Made by a program: the position numbers and the translations under genes. The notes under the pieces were generated by a model. That model was not told the DNA's origin. It searched no databases and was given only the letters and a program-made list of their open reading frames with translations. Shown here one piece after another: positions 1 through 9,207 of a stretch of 64,000 nucleotides of DNA. Location: NCBI RefSeq assembly GCF_003012745.1, contig NZ_PXYK01000002.1, forward strand, positions 62,001-126,000, written 5' to 3'. The DNA comes from Kumtagia ephedrae (GTDB lineage Bacteria; Pseudomonadota; Alphaproteobacteria; Rhizobiales; Rhizobiaceae). The stretch's first letter is position 1, and every line of letters begins with the position of its first letter.

Positions 1-402
1 CTCGACCTTGACGCTCGCCTCGAGCGCCTCGAAATGCGGAAGGATCGCGTCGGGTCCCCATCCCAGCGCGCCGGCGGCGGCCCAGTCGTCGAAATCGCTG
101 GCCGGCGGCCGGAACCAGATGCAGGTGTTCTGCGAGGTCGAGCCGCCGAGCACGCGGCTCACCGGATAGCTGAAGCGCCCGTTTCCCCGTGTCGGCGGCA
201 CGATCGCGATGCGCGTTCCGAGCGGGCCTGCGGGAACCTCGCGGTAGCGCCGGAAATCCAGCACCTCGTCCTTGTCCGCATCGCTCGGACCGATCTCCAG
301 CAGCGCCACGCTGGCGCTCGTCCTCTCGGCCAGCGTCCTGGCGAGCACCGCGCCGGCGCCGCCACCGCCAACCACGACATAGTCGAATTCCAGGCTGTCC
401 AT
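1..402 (-). CDS. GMC-family FAD oxidoreductase, N-terminal part (runs off the window)
   Basis: Reading leftward from the ATG at 402 gives 134 codons before the window ends, so only the N-terminal part is present. Near residue 8 the protein has the Rossmann FAD-binding stretch VVVGGGGAGAVLA, and around residue 85 the motif GGSSTQNTCIWFRP, close to the GMC signature 1 (GGSSxxN) seen in choline dehydrogenase and alcohol oxidase relatives. The family oxidises alcohols or polyols with FAD in the cytoplasm or at the membrane; the substrate cannot be told here. It lies 25 bp downstream of the SDR gene on the same strand, so the two probably form an operon of oxidoreductases. Confidence 0.85.
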   Translation of the reverse strand, partial: MDSLEFDYVVVGGGGAGAVLARTLAERTSASVALLEIGPSDADKDEVLDFRRYREVPAGPLGTRIAIVPPTRGNGRFSYPVSRVLGGSTSQNTCIWFRPPASDFDDWAAAGALGWGPDAILPHFEALEASVKVE

Positions 403-427
403 CGCCGATCTTGCCGCCTGCACCAGC

Positions 428-1243
428 CTATTTTCCGCCGCGCCGGCGCGCGAACTCTTCGCTGCGCACCCGGTCGAAATCCGTCGGCTGGCCGGTGCGG
501 GCCGTCAGCCCGCCGTCGGCGACCAGTGCCGCGCCGGTGACGAAGGAGGCCTGGTCGGAGGCCAGGAACAGGATAGCCTCGGCAAGCTCCTCCGCCCGGC
601 CCATACGGCCGAGCGCGCTGGCCTGGTCGTATTGCTCGAAGGCTTCCGGCGGCAGCGTCGCCAGCATGCGCTCGGAGGCGACAGGGCCGGGACAGATGGC
701 ATTGACGCGGATGCCGTTCAGCCCCTCCTCCCATGCCAGCGACTGCGTCAGCGAGATGATGCCGGCCTTGGCCGAGTTGTAGGCGGCCCAGCCGGGATCG
801 CCGCGCAGGCCCGAGATGGAGGCCATGGTGACGATGCTGCCCCTGCCCTGCCGGCGCATCATCGGCAGCACCTCCTGGCAGGCGACCAGCGTGCTGCGCA
901 CGTTCAGCCGGTAGAGCCTGTCCCATACGGACAGATCGATGTCGGCGACGAGGCCTGGCGCGCTGCCGCCGGCGATGTTGATCAGCACGTCGACGCGGCC
1001 GGCCGCCGCCAACGCGGTCTGGAGGGCGGCGCGGAACTTCTCCTCGTCCAGCACGTCGGCCTCGAGCGCGGTCACTTTCGCGCCGGAGCCCGACAGCTCC
1101 TCGGTCAGCGCCTGTGCCACATCCGCCTTGACGTCCAGCGCGAAGACGGCCGCGCCTTCCGCCGCGAGCTGGCGCACGCAGGCGGCGCCCATGCCATCGG
1201 CGCCGCCCGAAACGATCGCGACCTTGTCCTGGAACCGAGCCAT
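428..1243 (-). CDS. Short-chain dehydrogenase/reductase (SDR)
   Basis: This is a 271-residue classical SDR. It shows the glycine-rich cofactor loop (VSGGADGMGAA, residues about 10-20), an NIAGG version of the NNAG motif, and the catalytic Ser plus Y-N-S-A-K (YxxxK) active site near residue 155. The C-terminal part ends with the usual V-T-G-A-A-L-V-A-D-G-G stretch. I chose the ATG at 1243 because GAGAGGAG lies just upstream; longer readings to 1315 add a low-quality arginine-rich leader. Substrate is unknown. It probably sits in one transcript with the downstream GMC oxidoreductase, which would give a two-step alcohol or keto oxidation module. Confidence 0.88.
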   Translation of the reverse strand: MARFQDKVAIVSGGADGMGAACVRQLAAEGAAVFALDVKADVAQALTEELSGSGAKVTALEADVLDEEKFRAALQTALAAAGRVDVLINIAGGSAPGLVADIDLSVWDRLYRLNVRSTLVACQEVLPMMRRQGRGSIVTMASISGLRGDPGWAAYNSAKAGIISLTQSLAWEEGLNGIRVNAICPGPVASERMLATLPPEAFEQYDQASALGRMGRAEELAEAILFLASDQASFVTGAALVADGGLTARTGQPTDFDRVRSEEFARRRGGK

Positions 1244-1423
1244 GGTCCCGCTCCTCTCTGTGAAACGCGCCATGAAGCGCCGGATTCGTTTGTCCGGAAC
1301 CGCCGGACGGCTCATGCGAGCAATGCAGATAATTCCGAATATCGCAACAGGCTTCCAGGGAATGCTACGCTGGTCCGCCCCCGCGCCATGAAGGCAGTCG
1401 CCCGGCAGTTCCCGTTCCCGCCG

Positions 1424-2530
1424 TCACGCTCGGCCGAGCAGGACGGCGGCGGCCGCCCGTCCGAGGGCGAGCGAATGCCGAGGGTACCATATGCCCGGCG
1501 CGCCCAGCGCGTCGCGGTAGCGGCCGATCGGCAGTTCCAGCGTGATGGCGGCGGCGCCGAAGCGGCGCTCCACCGCCGGCGCGCACATGCCCGCAAGCAG
1601 GTCGGGCGACGGCGGCTCGCTCCAGGGATAGCGCCGGCCGAAAGCCACGTCGGAGGAGAACTCGGCCAAGCCATGCTCGAAGTCTTCGCGCAGGCGGGAG
1701 AGCCGCTCGGGCGTTTCCATCCATTCGTCGAGCACGTCGAGATAGACAGTGCCCATCTCGAAATCGGTATGGACGTCGAGCAGCACGTCGACGCCCCTGC
1801 CCTCCATCGCGTCGAGCAAAGTCGCGACCTCCGGGCACGCGGCACGACCTTCGCCCCAATGGCGGTTGGGGTCCTGGCCCAGCGGGTTGGTGCGGAGAAA
1901 TCCGCGGCGCATGCCGCCCGGATTGGCGATGGGGACGACGTGAAATCGTTTCCCGGCCAGCAGCGTCTCGTCCTGCAGCAGCGCTTCGACAAGCCCGTCG
2001 GCGAACCAGAGCGCCGGGTGCTCGCTGCCGTGCTGGCCGCAAACGATCCATATCTGCCGTGCCGATGCGTCGCCACCGAGAGCGAACCTCGCCGCGCGCC
2101 CCGCCTTCGTGTCCCCCGGCACGACCTGGCCGGCGGGACTGGCGGCGACCCGCTGCGCAAGCCTGGCAAGCCGCGCCTGCCGATAGGGCGGAAACAGGGC
2201 ATAGGACACGACCGAACCTGGAACGGCATGCGAAAAGGTGACGATGCCGTCCGCATGAGCGGCACGAAGCGGCCTCCACCGTCCGCCGGCGGGCTGGACC
2301 CAGACGATGCAGTCCTCCCAGCCACGCGGATAGCTCGACGCGCCCGTATTGACGATGCGGATGGGCACAGCACCGTCGGCGCGGACGCGGAAATGAAACC
2401 ACTGATACGCGCCGGTCAGCGGATCGGGCTCGATCTCGACGTCGAGGGAGTTGCCGTCGAAGGGGACGGCCAGCCGGCCGTTGCCGGAGGGGGAGGCGCC
2501 AAGCAGATCCGCGAATGGTTCGACCGTCAT
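1424..2530 (-). CDS. M14-family zinc carboxypeptidase-like protein (cytosolic carboxypeptidase type)
   Basis: The 368-residue protein has an N-terminal beta-sandwich-like domain (residues about 1-125, containing WFHFRV and GWEDCIVW) followed by an M14 peptidase domain. Zinc ligands are visible as the HxxE motif in CGQHGSEHP and the later DVHTDF histidine; DPNRHW matches the family's substrate-binding N-R pair, and the catalytic Glu is in ITLELPIG near the C-terminus. This domain order is that of AGBL/CCP-type carboxypeptidases and their bacterial relatives. I start at the ATG at 2530, preceded by GAGGGAG, rather than at 2662. No signal peptide is seen, so the protein is probably cytosolic. 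It may trim peptides or deacylate amino-acid conjugates brought in by the divergent importer at 2887; that link is inferred from position only. Confidence 0.8.
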   Translation of the reverse strand: MTVEPFADLLGASPSGNGRLAVPFDGNSLDVEIEPDPLTGAYQWFHFRVRADGAVPIRIVNTGASSYPRGWEDCIVWVQPAGGRWRPLRAAHADGIVTFSHAVPGSVVSYALFPPYRQARLARLAQRVAASPAGQVVPGDTKAGRAARFALGGDASARQIWIVCGQHGSEHPALWFADGLVEALLQDETLLAGKRFHVVPIANPGGMRRGFLRTNPLGQDPNRHWGEGRAACPEVATLLDAMEGRGVDVLLDVHTDFEMGTVYLDVLDEWMETPERLSRLREDFEHGLAEFSSDVAFGRRYPWSEPPSPDLLAGMCAPAVERRFGAAAITLELPIGRYRDALGAPGIWYPRHSLALGRAAAAVLLGRA

Positions 2531-2886
2531 GCTCTCGTCTCCCTCACCTCTCCGCACGTCCGGCGTCTCAGCCGGGCGGCCCGCCGTCGCGACTGTAATC
2601 CTTCCGTCGAAACCGCATTTGGTCGGTTTTGCCATGTTTGCCGCCAACAAGAGCAATTCCATTGTGGCATGGCATGCCGTTGAGGACGGTTTGGCTTAAC
2701 AGTCGAGGGCTTGCAATTGTATCAAAATAAAAAACCGTATTCCAAATACTGAGATTCTGGGCTAGCGTCCCCAGCCAGGGAACAGACGCAGCCGCCATCG
2801 TCGGCGCAGGTGATCACGCCTCGAATGGAGCACTGAGAGATCACGCAAGTCGCGCGGCGCGGAGCCGCCGAGCTCAAGGGGGTTGC
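2531..2886. promoter_or_regulatory. Divergent intergenic region with IclR-like operator motif
   Basis: This 356-bp gap separates the minus-strand peptidase gene from the plus-strand importer operon and holds no convincing gene. It includes an AT-rich stretch (about 2711-2755) with an A/T run, the heptamer TTGTATC at 2717-2723 and the interrupted palindrome GTATT-CCA-AATAC at 2737-2749. The 9-mer TTCCAAATA (2740-2748) recurs exactly at two other divergent promoters in the window (19965-19973 and 52191-52199, opposite strand), each also accompanied by TTGTATC. I infer promoters for both flanking genes and a binding site for an IclR-type or similar regulator. Confidence 0.5.
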
Positions 2887-4443
2887 ATGTACGGGAAAGA
2901 CATTCTTCGGCTGTCGCGCCGCAAGGTTCTGGCTTGCACGGGGGCGGCTCTGGCGGCCGGCCCGCTTTCGGTGGCCCTGCATGTGCCGAAGAGCTGGGCG
3001 CAGGCCAAGACGCTGCGGATCGCGGCGGGAGAGGCCGACGGCGCCACCGGCACCATGGATCCGGCGCAGAGCACGGCCGATCCGGATGCCGCCCGCATCA
3101 ACCTTGTGTTCGAGCGCCTGACCGTGCTCGACGACGCGTTCGCGGCCGCGCCGCAGCTTGCAAAGTCGTGGGAATCCAACGCCACCGGCGACGAGTGGAC
3201 GTTCAAGCTGCAGGAAGGCGTGAAATTCCACGACGGCGAGGCGTTCACGGCCAAGCACGTCGTCCACACCTACAAGCGGCTGCTCGATCCGAAGACGGCG
3301 TCGCCCGGCGCCTCCTCGATGGCGGCGATCGATCCCGACGCCATCGCGGCGCTCGACGACCACACGGTCCGCTTCAAGCTGAAGACAGCCACCGTCGAGT
3401 TCCCGGCGCTGATCGCCAACCGCTTCACCTACATCCTGCGCGAGGGCCAGCCCGAGTCGGAGTTGCGGACGGCGGGCATCGGCACCGGGCCGTTCAAGGT
3501 CAAGCAGTTCGTGCCGGGCGAGGACGTCAGCACGTTCGTCAAGAACGAGAATTACTGGCGTCCGGGCCTGCCCAAGGTGGACGCTGTCGAGCTGCGCGCC
3601 ATTCCGGAGGAATCGGCGCGTATCGCGGCGATCGAATCCGGGCAGATCGACCTCGTCTGGGATCTCGGCCGCGCCGGCGTCGCCGGCCTGCAGAAGAACC
3701 CCGACATCAAGGTGGTGACCACGCGCTCGCCCTTCGTGCTGACGCTGAGCTGCTGGGCCGACACGCCGCCCTTCGACGACGTCCGCGTGCGCCAGGCGAT
3801 GAAATACGTCGTCGACCGCGAGCAGATGCTGCAGCTGGTGCTGCGCGGCTACGGCAACATCGGCGACGACAATCCGGTGGCGCCGTGGATCGAGTACGCG
3901 CTGCAGGCCGAGACGCGGGCGCGCGACATCGAGAAGGCAAAGGCGCTGCTGGCCGAGGCCGGCCATCCCGACGGCATCGACATCGAGCTCTTCACCTCCG
4001 AGACGACGCCCGGCTTCATCGAGATGGCGACGCTCTACCAGGCCATGGCTTCGGAAGCCGGCATCCGCGTCACGCTCAACAAGGCCCCCGCCAACGACTA
4101 CTGGAGCGCGGTGTGGCTGAAGCAGCCCTTCGTCTGCTCGTCCTGGTCGGGCCGCGGCGCCGACGACGCGCTCGCCGCGCCCTATCTGTCGACGTCGGAC
4201 TGGAACGAGACGCACTGGAAGCGCCCCGAGTTCGACGCCTTCATCAACGAGGCGCGTGCCTCGACGGACGTCGCCAAGCGCACCGAGCTCTACCAGAACG
4301 CCCAGCGCCTGCTGCGCGAGGACGGCGGCGCCATCATCTCGATCTTCCCGGACGCGCTGTCGGCGACCCGCGCCAACATCTCCGGCTGGAAGCTGCATCC
4401 GCAGCAGTCGACCAAGGATTTTTCCGAAGTCGAGATCGGCTGA
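2887..4443 (+). CDS. ABC transporter substrate-binding protein, family 5 (peptide/opine type)
   Basis: A 518-residue periplasmic solute-binding protein of the DppA/OppA class. The N-terminus carries a twin-arginine-like signal (SRRKVL, then a hydrophobic stretch ending near AWAQA at about residue 39). Family 5 features follow: W-E-S-N-A-T-G-D-E-W-T-F-K-L, F-H-D-G-E-A-F-T-A, the GTGPFKV segment near residue 200, VRQAMKYVVDREQM near residue 300 and the A-L-L-A-E-A-G-H-P-D-G motif. The start at 2887 follows AAGGGGG. It heads an operon with two permeases, a fused ATPase and a GcvT-like enzyme, all closely spaced. The ligand is probably a peptide, opine or modified amino acid; sequence alone does not decide. 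Confidence 0.92.
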   Translation: MYGKDILRLSRRKVLACTGAALAAGPLSVALHVPKSWAQAKTLRIAAGEADGATGTMDPAQSTADPDAARINLVFERLTVLDDAFAAAPQLAKSWESNATGDEWTFKLQEGVKFHDGEAFTAKHVVHTYKRLLDPKTASPGASSMAAIDPDAIAALDDHTVRFKLKTATVEFPALIANRFTYILREGQPESELRTAGIGTGPFKVKQFVPGEDVSTFVKNENYWRPGLPKVDAVELRAIPEESARIAAIESGQIDLVWDLGRAGVAGLQKNPDIKVVTTRSPFVLTLSCWADTPPFDDVRVRQAMKYVVDREQMLQLVLRGYGNIGDDNPVAPWIEYALQAETRARDIEKAKALLAEAGHPDGIDIELFTSETTPGFIEMATLYQAMASEAGIRVTLNKAPANDYWSAVWLKQPFVCSSWSGRGADDALAAPYLSTSDWNETHWKRPEFDAFINEARASTDVAKRTELYQNAQRLLREDGGAIISIFPDALSATRANISGWKLHPQQSTKDFSEVEIG

Positions 4444-4452
4444 CCGTCGCCC

Positions 4453-5391
4453 ATGTCGAGACTGGTGCTGACACGGATCGGGATGGCTTTGATCAGCCTT
4501 CTCGCCGTGTCGGCGATCATCTTCTGGTGCGTCGAGCTGCTGCCGGGCGATGCCGCCGAGCGCATCCTCGGCCGCAACGCCACGCCCGAGTCGCTCGCGC
4601 TGCTGCGCGAGACGCTGAACCTGCACCTGTCCGCGCCCGAGCGATACCTGACATGGCTGTCGAACCTGCTGTCGGGCGATTTCGGCACCTCGCTGGTCGC
4701 CGACCGGCCGGTGCTGGACTACATCGCCTCGCGCATCGCCAACACCGCGCTGCTGTCGGGCTTCGCGCTCATCCTCTACATCCCGATCTCGATCGCGCTC
4801 GGCGTGATCACCGCCATCAACCGCGGCAGGATGGCCGACCATGCGATCTCGGTCGTCGTGCTCATCTTCATGTGCCTGCCGGAATTCGTCATCGGCATCC
4901 TGCTGATCTCGATCTTCGCGATCAAGCTGGCCTGGCTGCCGCCGCTCGCCCTGATCGGCCAAGCGAACGGCTTCGGCGACCTGCTGCGGCTGATCGCCCT
5001 GCCGACCATCACCATCGTGGCGGCCATGTCTGCCTATGCGGTGCGCATGATGCGCGAGAGCCTGATCGAGGTGCTGGACTCCAGCTACGTGCTGATGGCG
5101 CGGCTGAAGGGGCTGCCCACCTGGCGCGTGCTCCTGTTCCACGCCCTGCCCAACGCGCTCGGGCCGGCGATCAACATCACCGCCCTCAACGTCGCCTGGA
5201 TGATCGGCGGCGTGGTGGTCGTCGAGGCGGTGTTCGAATTCCCCGGCATCGGCCGGCTGATGGTGGATTCGATCAGCCACAAGGACGTGCCCGTCATCCT
5301 CGCCATCAGCATGGTGATGACCGGCGCCTACATCGCGACCAACCTGATCGCCGATGTGCTCGTCATCCTGCTCAATCCGAAGCTCCGCTAG
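4453..5391 (+). CDS. ABC transporter permease, DppB type
   Basis: The 312-residue inner-membrane protein has about six hydrophobic segments and the binding-protein-dependent permease signature (EAA-loop) around residues 215-235, seen as M-A-R-L-K-G-L-P-T-W-R-V-L-L-F-H-A-L-P-N-A. The N-terminal TM plus E-L-L-P-G-D and the L-N-L-H-L-S region are typical of DppB/OppB. It starts 9 bp after the binding-protein stop. It should pair with the next gene to form the channel. Confidence 0.92.
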   Translation: MSRLVLTRIGMALISLLAVSAIIFWCVELLPGDAAERILGRNATPESLALLRETLNLHLSAPERYLTWLSNLLSGDFGTSLVADRPVLDYIASRIANTALLSGFALILYIPISIALGVITAINRGRMADHAISVVVLIFMCLPEFVIGILLISIFAIKLAWLPPLALIGQANGFGDLLRLIALPTITIVAAMSAYAVRMMRESLIEVLDSSYVLMARLKGLPTWRVLLFHALPNALGPAINITALNVAWMIGGVVVVEAVFEFPGIGRLMVDSISHKDVPVILAISMVMTGAYIATNLIADVLVILLNPKLR

Positions 5392-5392
5392 G

Positions 5393-6274
5393 ATGAGCGT
5401 GCAGCAACAGGATGCCGGGGCGCCGCGGGCGAGCTTGAGGCTGGCCCGTCCCGGCCTGTCGGCAAGCGGCTGGGTCGGCGCCGCCATCATCCTCGTCTAT
5501 GTCGTGGTGGCGCTGACCGGGGCTGCCTGGGCGCCCTATGGCGCGACCGCGATCCTGACGGGCAGCCCGTTCGAGGGCGCCTCGCTGCAGCATCCCTTCG
5601 GCACGGACAATCTCGGCCGAGACGTGTTCAGCCGCGTCGTGCTCGGCACCCGCTCCGTTCTGACCATGACCTTCGCCGCGACCTTGCTCGCGGTGGCGGT
5701 CGGCGGCCTGATCGGCATCGTGTTCGGCTACCTGCGCAACTGGGTCGACGAGATCGGCATGCGCATCATCGACATCCTGATCAGCATTCCGACCCTGGTG
5801 CTGGCGCTGCTGATCATCAGCGCGGTCGGCAACAGCCTCTGGCTGGTGGTGCTCACCGTCGCGTTCCTGTTCGCCCCGCGCGTGGCGCGCGTGGCGCGGG
5901 CGGCGACGCTCACCGTCGTCACCAACGACTATGTCGCGGCGGCGCTGGCGCGCGGCGAATCCACGCTCAGCATCTGCCTGCGCGAGATCCTGCCCAACAT
6001 CACCGGCGTCATGCTGGTCGAGTTCGCCATCCGCTGCGCCTTCGCCATCATCTTCATCGGCTCGCTCGGCTTCCTCGGCTTCGGCGCGCCGCCGCCGACG
6101 CCCGAATGGGGCCTGATGATCAACGAGGCGCGGGCCAACGCCACCAACTCGCTGTGGCCGGTGCTTGCGCCCGCCACCGCCATGGCGGTGCTGGTGATCG
6201 GCATCAACCTGTTCGCCGATGGCCTCTCCCGGCTGATCGACCGTCCCGGCCAGCGCAGCGCGGAGGCGAAGTGA
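5393..6274 (+). CDS. ABC transporter permease, DppC type
   Basis: A 293-residue DppC/OppC-like permease. After a short cytosolic leader and first TM (GWVGAAIILVYVVVAL) it has the characteristic periplasmic H-P-F-G-T-D-N-L-G-R-D-V-F-S-R segment near residue 65, then further TM helices and the EAA loop (ALARGESTLSICLREILPN). I use the ATG at 5393, one base after the preceding stop; a start at 5354 would overlap that gene. Its own stop overlaps the next gene's GTG by four bases, indicating translational coupling. Confidence 0.92.
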   Translation: MSVQQQDAGAPRASLRLARPGLSASGWVGAAIILVYVVVALTGAAWAPYGATAILTGSPFEGASLQHPFGTDNLGRDVFSRVVLGTRSVLTMTFAATLLAVAVGGLIGIVFGYLRNWVDEIGMRIIDILISIPTLVLALLIISAVGNSLWLVVLTVAFLFAPRVARVARAATLTVVTNDYVAAALARGESTLSICLREILPNITGVMLVEFAIRCAFAIIFIGSLGFLGFGAPPPTPEWGLMINEARANATNSLWPVLAPATAMAVLVIGINLFADGLSRLIDRPGQRSAEAK

Positions 6275-7950
6275 CAGCCTCGCAGCAATTCGTCGCGCAA
6301 GTGAAAAACCTGTCGGTCGACTATCACGGCGACCGCGGATGGTCGCGCGCCGTCGACGGCGTCTCCTTCGAGATCGCCAACGGCGAGGCACTCGGGCTCG
6401 CCGGCGAGTCGGGCAGTGGCAAGACCACGGTCGCCTACAGCCTGATGGGCGAGCGGCGCGGCGCGAGCAGCGTCGGCGGCGGGCAGGTGCTGTTCCGCGG
6501 CCGCGACATCTTCGCGATGCCGGAGCGCGAGCTGACCACGATCCGCGGCCGCTCGATCGGCTTCGTGCCGCAGAACCCGATGGCCAGCCTGACGCCGTCG
6601 ATGAAGGTCGGGCACCAGATCGGCGAGATGCTGACGTTCCATTCGGTGCCTGTGCCGCAGGGAACGCAAGCCCGCGTCGCCGAGCTGCTCGACTCCGTCG
6701 GCATCCCACAGCCGGCCAAGGCGGCGCGGCGCTACCCGCACGAGCTGTCGGGCGGCCAGCAGCAGCGCGTCGCCATCGCCATGGCGCTCGCCTGCCGCCC
6801 CGACCTCGTCGTCCTCGACGAGCCGACGACCGGCCTCGACGTGACGACGCAGAAGCGCATCCTGCAGCTGCTCGCCGAGCTCAAGCGCGAGACCGGCGTG
6901 TCGATGCTCTATGTCAGCCACGACCTCGCCTCGCTCGCGCAACTGTGCGAGCGGGTCGCTGTCATGCAGAAAGGCAGGCTGGTCGAGGCGGCCGACACGG
7001 CAAGCCTGTTCGAGCGGCCCCAGCACGACTACACGCGCAAGCTGATCGCCGCGATCCCGCGCATCGACCGGCCGCCCGCCGGCCACCCTGGCGCGACCCC
7101 GGCCGGTGAGGACGAGGCGCCGAACCTGCTCGAGATCGAAAATCTTCGCGTCAGCTATGCCCGCCGCGGCCTGCTCGGCTTCGGCAAGTTGCCCGCCGGC
7201 GCCGACACGGTGAAGGGCGTCAGCTTCAGCGTCCAGCGCGGCCAGACGTTCGCGCTGATCGGCGAGAGCGGCAGCGGCAAGTCGAGCATCGCCCGCGCCG
7301 TGGCCGGCCTGGCGCGGCCGCGCCTCGGCACCATCCGCTTCGCCGGCACGCCGCTGGCGGCGCTGGCGCGGCAGCGGCCTCTGCATCTGCGTCAGAAGAT
7401 CCAGATCATCTTCCAGAACCCGGACAGTTCGCTCAACCCGCGCAAGACGGTGCGCAGCATCCTGTCGCGGCCGCTCGGCATGTTCGGCCGGCTGGACGCC
7501 GCCGGGCGCGAGGCGAGGGTCGCCGAACTCTTGCAGGCGGTGCGCCTCGACCCGGCCTATGCGGACCGCCGCCCGCACCAGCTCTCGGGAGGCGAACGGC
7601 AGCGCGTGGCGATTGCCCGGGCGCTCGCCGCCGATCCCGAGCTGATCATCTGCGACGAGATTCTTTCGGCGCTCGACGTGTCGGTGCAGGCGAGCATCCT
7701 GCAACTGCTCGAGACGCTGCAGCGCGAGCGCGGCCTGACCTACCTGTTCATCTCGCACGACCTGGCTGTCGTGCGCTGGTTCGCGCAGCAGATCGGCGTG
7801 CTCAGCCGGGGCGCCTTCTGCGAGATCGGCGACACCGAGACTACGCTGAGCGCGCCCTCCAGCCCCTACACCATGCAATTGCTCGACGCCGTGCCGCGGA
7901 TCGGCGCAAGCCCGGCAGCAGCGGCGTCCGAGCCCGAACGGAGACCCTGA
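6271..7950 (+). CDS. ABC transporter ATP-binding protein with two fused ATPase domains (DppD-DppF type)
   Basis: This 559-residue protein contains two complete nucleotide-binding domains. The first has Walker A GESGSGKTT, signature LSGGQQQR and Walker B VVLDEPTTGLDV; the second (from about residue 285) has GESGSGKSS, LSGGERQR and IICDEILSALDV. Both end with oligopeptide-ATPase-like C-terminal extensions of the H-D-Y-T-R-K-L type. I take the GTG at 6271, which overlaps the permease stop (GTGA), as start; the region upstream in this frame is a shadow of the permease. It energises the importer encoded by the three preceding genes. Confidence 0.92.
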   Translation: MTASQQFVAQVKNLSVDYHGDRGWSRAVDGVSFEIANGEALGLAGESGSGKTTVAYSLMGERRGASSVGGGQVLFRGRDIFAMPERELTTIRGRSIGFVPQNPMASLTPSMKVGHQIGEMLTFHSVPVPQGTQARVAELLDSVGIPQPAKAARRYPHELSGGQQQRVAIAMALACRPDLVVLDEPTTGLDVTTQKRILQLLAELKRETGVSMLYVSHDLASLAQLCERVAVMQKGRLVEAADTASLFERPQHDYTRKLIAAIPRIDRPPAGHPGATPAGEDEAPNLLEIENLRVSYARRGLLGFGKLPAGADTVKGVSFSVQRGQTFALIGESGSGKSSIARAVAGLARPRLGTIRFAGTPLAALARQRPLHLRQKIQIIFQNPDSSLNPRKTVRSILSRPLGMFGRLDAAGREARVAELLQAVRLDPAYADRRPHQLSGGERQRVAIARALAADPELIICDEILSALDVSVQASILQLLETLQRERGLTYLFISHDLAVVRWFAQQIGVLSRGAFCEIGDTETTLSAPSSPYTMQLLDAVPRIGASPAAAASEPERRP

Positions 7951-9143
7951 TGGAAGCCAAGAGAAGCGTGCCCTACGCCCGCACCGAATTCGCCAGCCTG
8001 ACCGGCGTGCCGCCCTATGCACGCACCGGCATGCGCTCGCGCGCCGGCCTGAAGCGCACGGCCTTCTATCCGACGATCGGCGCCATCGCGACCGACTTCA
8101 AGCTGCACAACACCTATCTCAAGCCCGACCAGTTCACCGACGCGGTCGAGGAATACTGGGCCTGCCGCAAGGTCGCCGGCCTGTGGGACGTCACCGGCGA
8201 GGAGATCATCGAGATCGCCGGCCCCGACGCTCTGCCGCTGCTGGACAGCCTGGTTCCGCGCGACCTGACGCGCATGAAGGACGGGCAGTGCTACTATGCC
8301 ATCATGTGCTACGACTTCGGCGGCATCGTCGAGGACGCCGTGCTGGTGCGCTTCTCCGCCGAAAAATTCTGGTGGATCGGCGGACCGGGGAACTCCGAGC
8401 TGTGGATCTACGCCCACGCGCAGGGCAAGCGCGTGACGGTGACAAGCCACCTCGACACCATCCATGTCGCCAGCATCCAGGGCCCGCAATCGCGCGACAT
8501 CCTGCAGAAGGTCTGCGCTGCCGACCTGTCGCGCGTGCCGTTCTACTGGTCGGTGGAGACCGAGGTCTGCGGCGCACCGGTCGTCATCTCGCGCACCGGC
8601 TACACGGCGGAGCTCGGCTACGACATCTACGTGCCGGTCGGGCACGGCGCAAAAATGTTCGCCGAGCTGTGGGACCATTGCCGTCCCGCCGGTGTCAAGC
8701 TGGCCGGGAGCCGCGCGCTCAACCTGCGGCGCATGGAGGCGTCGATCCTCAATTTCGGCCACGACTTCGACTGGCAGCACAATCCGACCCAGGTGGGGCT
8801 CGGCTGGATGATCAACGAGAGCAAGGGCGGCTACCGCGCCAGGGACCTGCTGGTCAGAGTCAAGCAGGAAGGGCCGGCGACGCAGCTCGCGGGCCTCAGC
8901 CTCGCCGGCCCGGAGGTCCCGATCGACGGCGACCGCGTGACGCTGGACGGCCGCGACGTCGGCTTCGTCACCTCGGCGACGCTGTCGCCGCAACTCGGCC
9001 ATCCCATCGCCATCGCCTTCCTGGAGACGCCGGCCACCGGCCACGGCACCGCCCTGCGGGTAGTGGCGGGTGATCGCAAGCTCGCCGCGACGGTCGTGCC
9101 GATGCCGTTCTTCGACCCGGAGCGCAGGCTTTCCAAGGTGTGA
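7950..9143 (+). CDS. GcvT-like aminomethyltransferase / tetrahydrofolate-dependent demethylase family protein
   Basis: The 397-residue product matches the GcvT fold: an N-terminal folate-binding domain (VAGLWDVTGEEIIEIAGPDA at about 73-92), the S-R-T-G-Y-T-A-E-L-G-Y-D-I-Y segment near residue 215, and a C-terminal barrel domain with PQLGHPIAIAFL. The family moves one-carbon units from methylated amines or sulfonium compounds to tetrahydrofolate (GcvT, DmdA, dimethylglycine- and sarcosine-oxidase subunits). The start overlaps the ATPase stop by one base (TGATG), so it belongs to the importer operon. This suggests that the imported solute carries an N- or S-methyl or aminomethyl group that is removed here; that is inference. 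Confidence 0.82.
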   Translation: MEAKRSVPYARTEFASLTGVPPYARTGMRSRAGLKRTAFYPTIGAIATDFKLHNTYLKPDQFTDAVEEYWACRKVAGLWDVTGEEIIEIAGPDALPLLDSLVPRDLTRMKDGQCYYAIMCYDFGGIVEDAVLVRFSAEKFWWIGGPGNSELWIYAHAQGKRVTVTSHLDTIHVASIQGPQSRDILQKVCAADLSRVPFYWSVETEVCGAPVVISRTGYTAELGYDIYVPVGHGAKMFAELWDHCRPAGVKLAGSRALNLRRMEASILNFGHDFDWQHNPTQVGLGWMINESKGGYRARDLLVRVKQEGPATQLAGLSLAGPEVPIDGDRVTLDGRDVGFVTSATLSPQLGHPIAIAFLETPATGHGTALRVVAGDRKLAATVVPMPFFDPERRLSKV

Positions 9144-9207
9144 TGCGGGAACGAGGGCGCTGGAGGCGGGCTCTTCGTGTCAGAGCGAGGCAAAGCCGGC
9201 ATCCGGG

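Noticed and set aside
2722-5490. Long minus-strand open frame (over 900 codons) opposite the importer genes
   Set aside because: Its translation is dominated by Arg, Asp, His and Gln repeats typical of antisense shadows in GC-rich DNA; the plus-strand frames have full family motifs.
5929-8022. Long minus-strand open frame opposite the fused ATPase gene
   Set aside because: Low-complexity, no recognisable motifs; it is the mirror of a well-supported ATPase.
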